A stretch of 64,000 nucleotides of DNA from Pseudoalteromonas sp. H71. Lineage in GTDB: Bacteria; Pseudomonadota; Gammaproteobacteria; Enterobacterales; Alteromonadaceae. Positions within the stretch are counted from its first letter, which is position 1; each line of letters opens with the position of its first letter. The notes under the pieces were generated by a model that made no database searches, was not told the DNA's origin, and saw nothing but the letters and a program-made list of their open reading frames with translations. Positions 62,670 through 64,000 of this stretch are shown one piece after another. The translations under genes and the position numbers were made by a program. The stretch is from assembly GCF_001468485.1 (NCBI RefSeq), contig NZ_LODI01000003.1:6767-70766 (forward strand), written 5' to 3'.

Positions 62670-64000
62670 TTACTGCCCACTCGCGCGGAATGTATGGCCA
62701 AAAAACAGTGCATTACTGAGTAATCGGCTTGTACCATACCAGTAACCTCTAAATACAGGGTTGTCGGTCATAGCAATAACACTGCCGCGTCCGTACGAAT
62801 GTGCTATTAAACCAGCGCCTTCAGCTACTTGCTCTACATTTACAGAGTCTGTAAAGCCTGCTAATAACGGGCGTTTTGTATAAGTAAGTACATTAACAAA
62901 TGGGGCTTCTGACGCTTCCAGTAACCATGTACTGTTTTTAAATACCGGTAAGGTGTCGCGCGTCAGTGAGAAGGTCATTGGGTGCGTTAAATCCACGCTA
63001 GTATTAAAAATAGCCCCAGCAATACGCTGACGCCCCGCTAGATGATCTTTATCGCCATAGCTGAGGCCTTCAGTTTTGAAAGCGCCGGCTAAATCCTGTC
63101 GCGATAAATAATTTGCTTTAAGTAATTGCTGGTCGACTAAAAATTTAGCACCGCCTTTATGACCCCAAATAACCCCGCCTTTTCTTACCCAGCTTTTAAT
63201 CGCTACTTTTTCTGCATCGGTTAAGCTAGTGTAATTACCGTGGGCCAACACAATGTGACTATAATCACTGAGCTCAAGCGAGCTTAAACGCGTCATTTCA
63301 ACAATCGTAGGGGCAATACCTACAAACCTATCTAGGTAATACCACACTTCACCTACTTCGTACTGGCTAGTGCCTTGGCCGCCAACCAGTAAAACCTTAG
63401 GTGCTTTAACAACTGCCATAGAGCGTGAACCCAAATCAGCACCTTTACTCGTTAAACCTGTTGTAATAGGTTTTATGGCAATGCCAAATTCACTTTGTGC
63501 AGTGTTTAACAAAGCAATCCAGTTTTGCTGTGTTTGCAAACCAGCCGGAATAATAATACTACCTGGTTCAAAATTTATGTCGCCCGCGCTCGATTTGGCC
63601 GTTAAGGCACTCAGTGCTACTCGTGCTTTTATACCTTGCTTTAATAATGTATTTAACATTTTAGGCGCTAAGTAGTCGTCCCATGCAAAACCAAACGCGT
63701 ACGCAGACTCTAAACTTGCTAAGGGTGCTTTAGGTTCGCTACTCCAAGGCGTGTCTGCAACGCCTAGCCCCCAGTTACTTTTTACTTTTGCAAAAGGTAG
63801 ATTAAATGCGTGCGCTAATGTCCAGCCAGATACATCGTAAAATGTATTATCTGCAAAGTTTTTCTGCTCGCTAAATATCGCTTTAACTAAACGATATTGG
63901 GGCTGGGCTAAAGGGACGTAGTAGCTGTTAGTAGTAAAGTTTATGCCACCTGCTGTTAATGGTTTAGTAAGCTCGAATGCCTCTATTTTATGTTGTTTTA
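62670..64000 (-). CDS. M14-family zinc carboxypeptidase-like protein, C-terminal part (runs off window)
   Basis: At least 443 codons are visible. The frame is open to 64000; the methionine at 63659 is internal, since coherent sequence (LASLESAYAFGFAWDDYLAP) precedes it. The C-terminal half has a class-I-glutamine-amidotransferase-like fold (VLLVGGQGTSQYEVGEVWYY, IVLAHGNYTSL, WVRKGGVIWGHKGG). This arrangement is the tail of long secreted M14 peptidases of Alteromonadales; the zinc site itself would be upstream of the window. Convergent with comF, 10 bp apart. Confidence 0.78.
   Translation of the reverse strand, partial: KQHKIEAFELTKPLTAGGINFTTNSYYVPLAQPQYRLVKAIFSEQKNFADNTFYDVSGWTLAHAFNLPFAKVKSNWGLGVADTPWSSEPKAPLASLESAYAFGFAWDDYLAPKMLNTLLKQGIKARVALSALTAKSSAGDINFEPGSIIIPAGLQTQQNWIALLNTAQSEFGIAIKPITTGLTSKGADLGSRSMAVVKAPKVLLVGGQGTSQYEVGEVWYYLDRFVGIAPTIVEMTRLSSLELSDYSHIVLAHGNYTSLTDAEKVAIKSWVRKGGVIWGHKGGAKFLVDQQLLKANYLSRQDLAGAFKTEGLSYGDKDHLAGRQRIAGAIFNTSVDLTHPMTFSLTRDTLPVFKNSTWLLEASEAPFVNVLTYTKRPLLAGFTDSVNVEQVAEGAGLIAHSYGRGSVIAMTDNPVFRGYWYGTSRLLSNALFFGHTFRASGQ

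Noticed and set aside
1-64000. CRISPR arrays, tRNA genes and common riboswitches
   Set aside because: By reading, no regularly spaced repeats, cloverleaf-like segments with CCA-type ends or recognisable riboswitch cores were seen in the gaps. A dedicated scan (tRNAscan, Infernal) was not possible, so short RNAs may be missed.

Overview
The window looks like chromosomal DNA of a marine gammaproteobacterium of the Alteromonadales, most likely Pseudoalteromonas (inferred from gene families and neighbourhoods; no 16S rRNA is present). Supporting signs are low GC, an spc-type ribosomal operon, ompR-envZ/greB and bioH/comF neighbourhoods as in other gammaproteobacteria, a TonB-dependent starch locus and a TorF-type porin. 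I found no tRNA, rRNA, CRISPR array, complete insertion sequence or prophage.

Layout. 1-2.5 kb: start of the spc ribosomal operon (rplN, rplX, rplE, rpsN, rpsH, rplF; minus strand), led by its own promoter and not attached to the S10 operon. 2.6-9.5 kb: an AsmA protein, a small membrane protein/XRE regulator pair with three operator-like palindromes, an unknown 387-aa protein, a TorF porin, an anchored envelope protein and a Yip1 protein. 9.6-12.7 kb: a MacAB-like adaptor/ATPase/permease operon. 12.7-18 kb: two Bor-like lipoproteins and an ABC system whose permease is joined to an M1 peptidase domain but is split by a frameshift. 18.2-24.2 kb: an iodotyrosine-deiodinase-like nitroreductase, then an RND pump, adaptor and two-cysteine ArsR regulator divergent from a YgaP-like membrane protein and a rhodanese. 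24.2-33.2 kb: a hypothetical, a PH-domain protein, and an operon of TonB receptor plus lipoprotein pullulanase. 33.3-44.4 kb: housekeeping and transport genes (LysE, DUF3224, MsbA-like ABC, OmpA lipoprotein, ChrA, MscS-like channel, two acyltransferases, speA, speE). 44.5-50.2 kb: a chemoreceptor, an outer-membrane protein/cupredoxin pair, and a GH97 alpha-glucosidase. 53.5-64 kb: envZ, ompR, greB, a small secreted protein, a CBS protein, tex, a SprA-related protein with a flagellar-rod-like mini protein, bioH, comF and part of an M14 peptidase.

The most unusual region is 50.17-53.55 kb. An orphan C-terminal Rhs/polymorphic-toxin fragment with two paralogous membrane proteins (likely immunity) and the first 25 codons of a REP-associated tyrosine transposase is inserted between the convergent GH97 and envZ genes. 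It is flanked by a 151-bp direct repeat (4 mismatches) that duplicates the GH97 3' end, the shared terminator and the envZ 3' end.

Two regulatory links can be read from the DNA. The TonB receptor/pullulanase operon and the distant GH97 gene share a LacI-type palindrome (TGAATACGTATG), suggesting one starch/maltodextrin regulon. The ArsR/RND and YgaP/rhodanese transcripts have back-to-back promoters overlapped by CTAAT/ATTAG dyads, suggesting an efflux pump controlled by a sulfane-sulfur sensor.
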